Shown one piece after another: positions 47,757-48,093 of a stretch of 48,093 nt of DNA (within the stretch, counting starts at the first letter, position 1; every line of letters starts with the position of its first letter). The notes beneath the pieces were generated by a model. It saw nothing but the letters and a program-made list of their open reading frames with translations, had not been told where the DNA came from and made no database searches. Source of the stretch: Chara braunii (Eukaryota > Streptophyta > Charophyceae > Charales > Characeae); the NCBI GenBank assembly GCA_003427395.1, contig BFEA01000171.1, positions 2,113,377 to 2,161,469 on the forward strand, given 5' to 3'. A program made the translations under genes and the position numbers.

Positions 47757-47940
47757 TAAAGCACCAGTACATGGGCACCTGGGCCGCGGGCCTGACACCT
47801 CAAATTCTGGGGGCGCGAAACGAAACTGTGACCGCCGATCTAATTTATCAATGGCGGGCGCGGCGTTTGACATTTTGGCCTCATTTTTTTGTGGTGACAA
47901 GTTTCGGACTGCAAGGCTGGGGCCGTGTACTGGTGGTGTT
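47757..47940. mobile_element. Foldback element, family E (copy 4)
   Basis: TTAAAGCACCAGTACATGGGC opens; GGCCGTGTACTGGTGGTG closes. The interior is GC-rich and different from copies 1-3. T-runs (47948-47979) follow, and text at 48069-48080 (TTGGTGGTTTAA) hints at another end near the window edge. Confidence 0.7.
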
Positions 47941-47945
47941 GTTGG

Positions 47946-47976
<31 letters not shown>

Positions 47977-48093
47977 TTTTGGTGAAAAGCCCTTGCGTAA
48001 GCCCTCTATCCCGGTGGTGGTGAGAGAACCGTCAAAAAACTGAGGGCTTATCTGTCGGGGTGCTCCGTCTATTGGTGGTTTAACATGGCTCTC

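Overview
The window looks like nuclear DNA of a eukaryote with a large, repeat-rich genome. I infer the green lineage (streptophyte alga or plant), because: (i) the LINE ORF1 ends in a DUF4283-like stretch plus CCHC knuckle, the plant L1 arrangement; (ii) the Ty3/gypsy element has a primer-binding site close to the plant initiator-Met type; (iii) a tRNA-Ser(GCU) copy resembles plant mitochondrial trnS; (iv) the one credible small CDS ends like short conserved plant proteins. These comparisons are from memory; no search was run. Nothing suggests a bacterial or viral replicon. Almost all long ORFs are broken or come from low-complexity sequence.

Layout. 1-504: CT/GT arrays. 505-11356: a decayed Ty3/gypsy LTR retrotransposon on the + strand (LTRs, PBS, Gag, zinc knuckle, protease, RT, RNase H, integrase). 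12.5-13.7 kb: hammerhead-ribozyme-like units among TG/TA arrays. 14181-14941: hAT-like non-autonomous element with an 8-bp target duplication. 15.25-15.73 kb: dimeric tRNA-derived SINE, minus strand. 16.3-17.6 kb: foldback elements. 18201-26133: a near full-length but broken L1-type LINE on the minus strand, flanked by 334-bp direct repeats that may be an unusually long target-site duplication. 26824-26967: a small intact CDS. 27.0-28.3 kb: purine-rich DNA. 28.3-30.0 kb: divergent tandem repeats carrying GC-rich foldback elements.

29.4-42.8 kb is the most unusual part: U2 and U6 snRNA-derived retrosequences, many ~110-bp palindromic elements, other foldback families, minisatellites, and an assembly artefact (Nextera mate-pair junction at 36793-36830). 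43-48 kb holds more foldback elements, two tRNA-like SINE copies, an organelle-type tRNA cluster (Asp-Ser-Ala-Thr), and a third hammerhead-like copy.

The elements relate mainly by nesting: palindromic elements sit inside SINEs, a foldback element inside the LINE RT, poly(A) inside a U2 copy. The LINE is a plausible source of the machinery that made the poly(A)-tailed SINE and snRNA copies. Two assembly gaps (20125-20200, 33880-33954) and single Ns limit interpretation.
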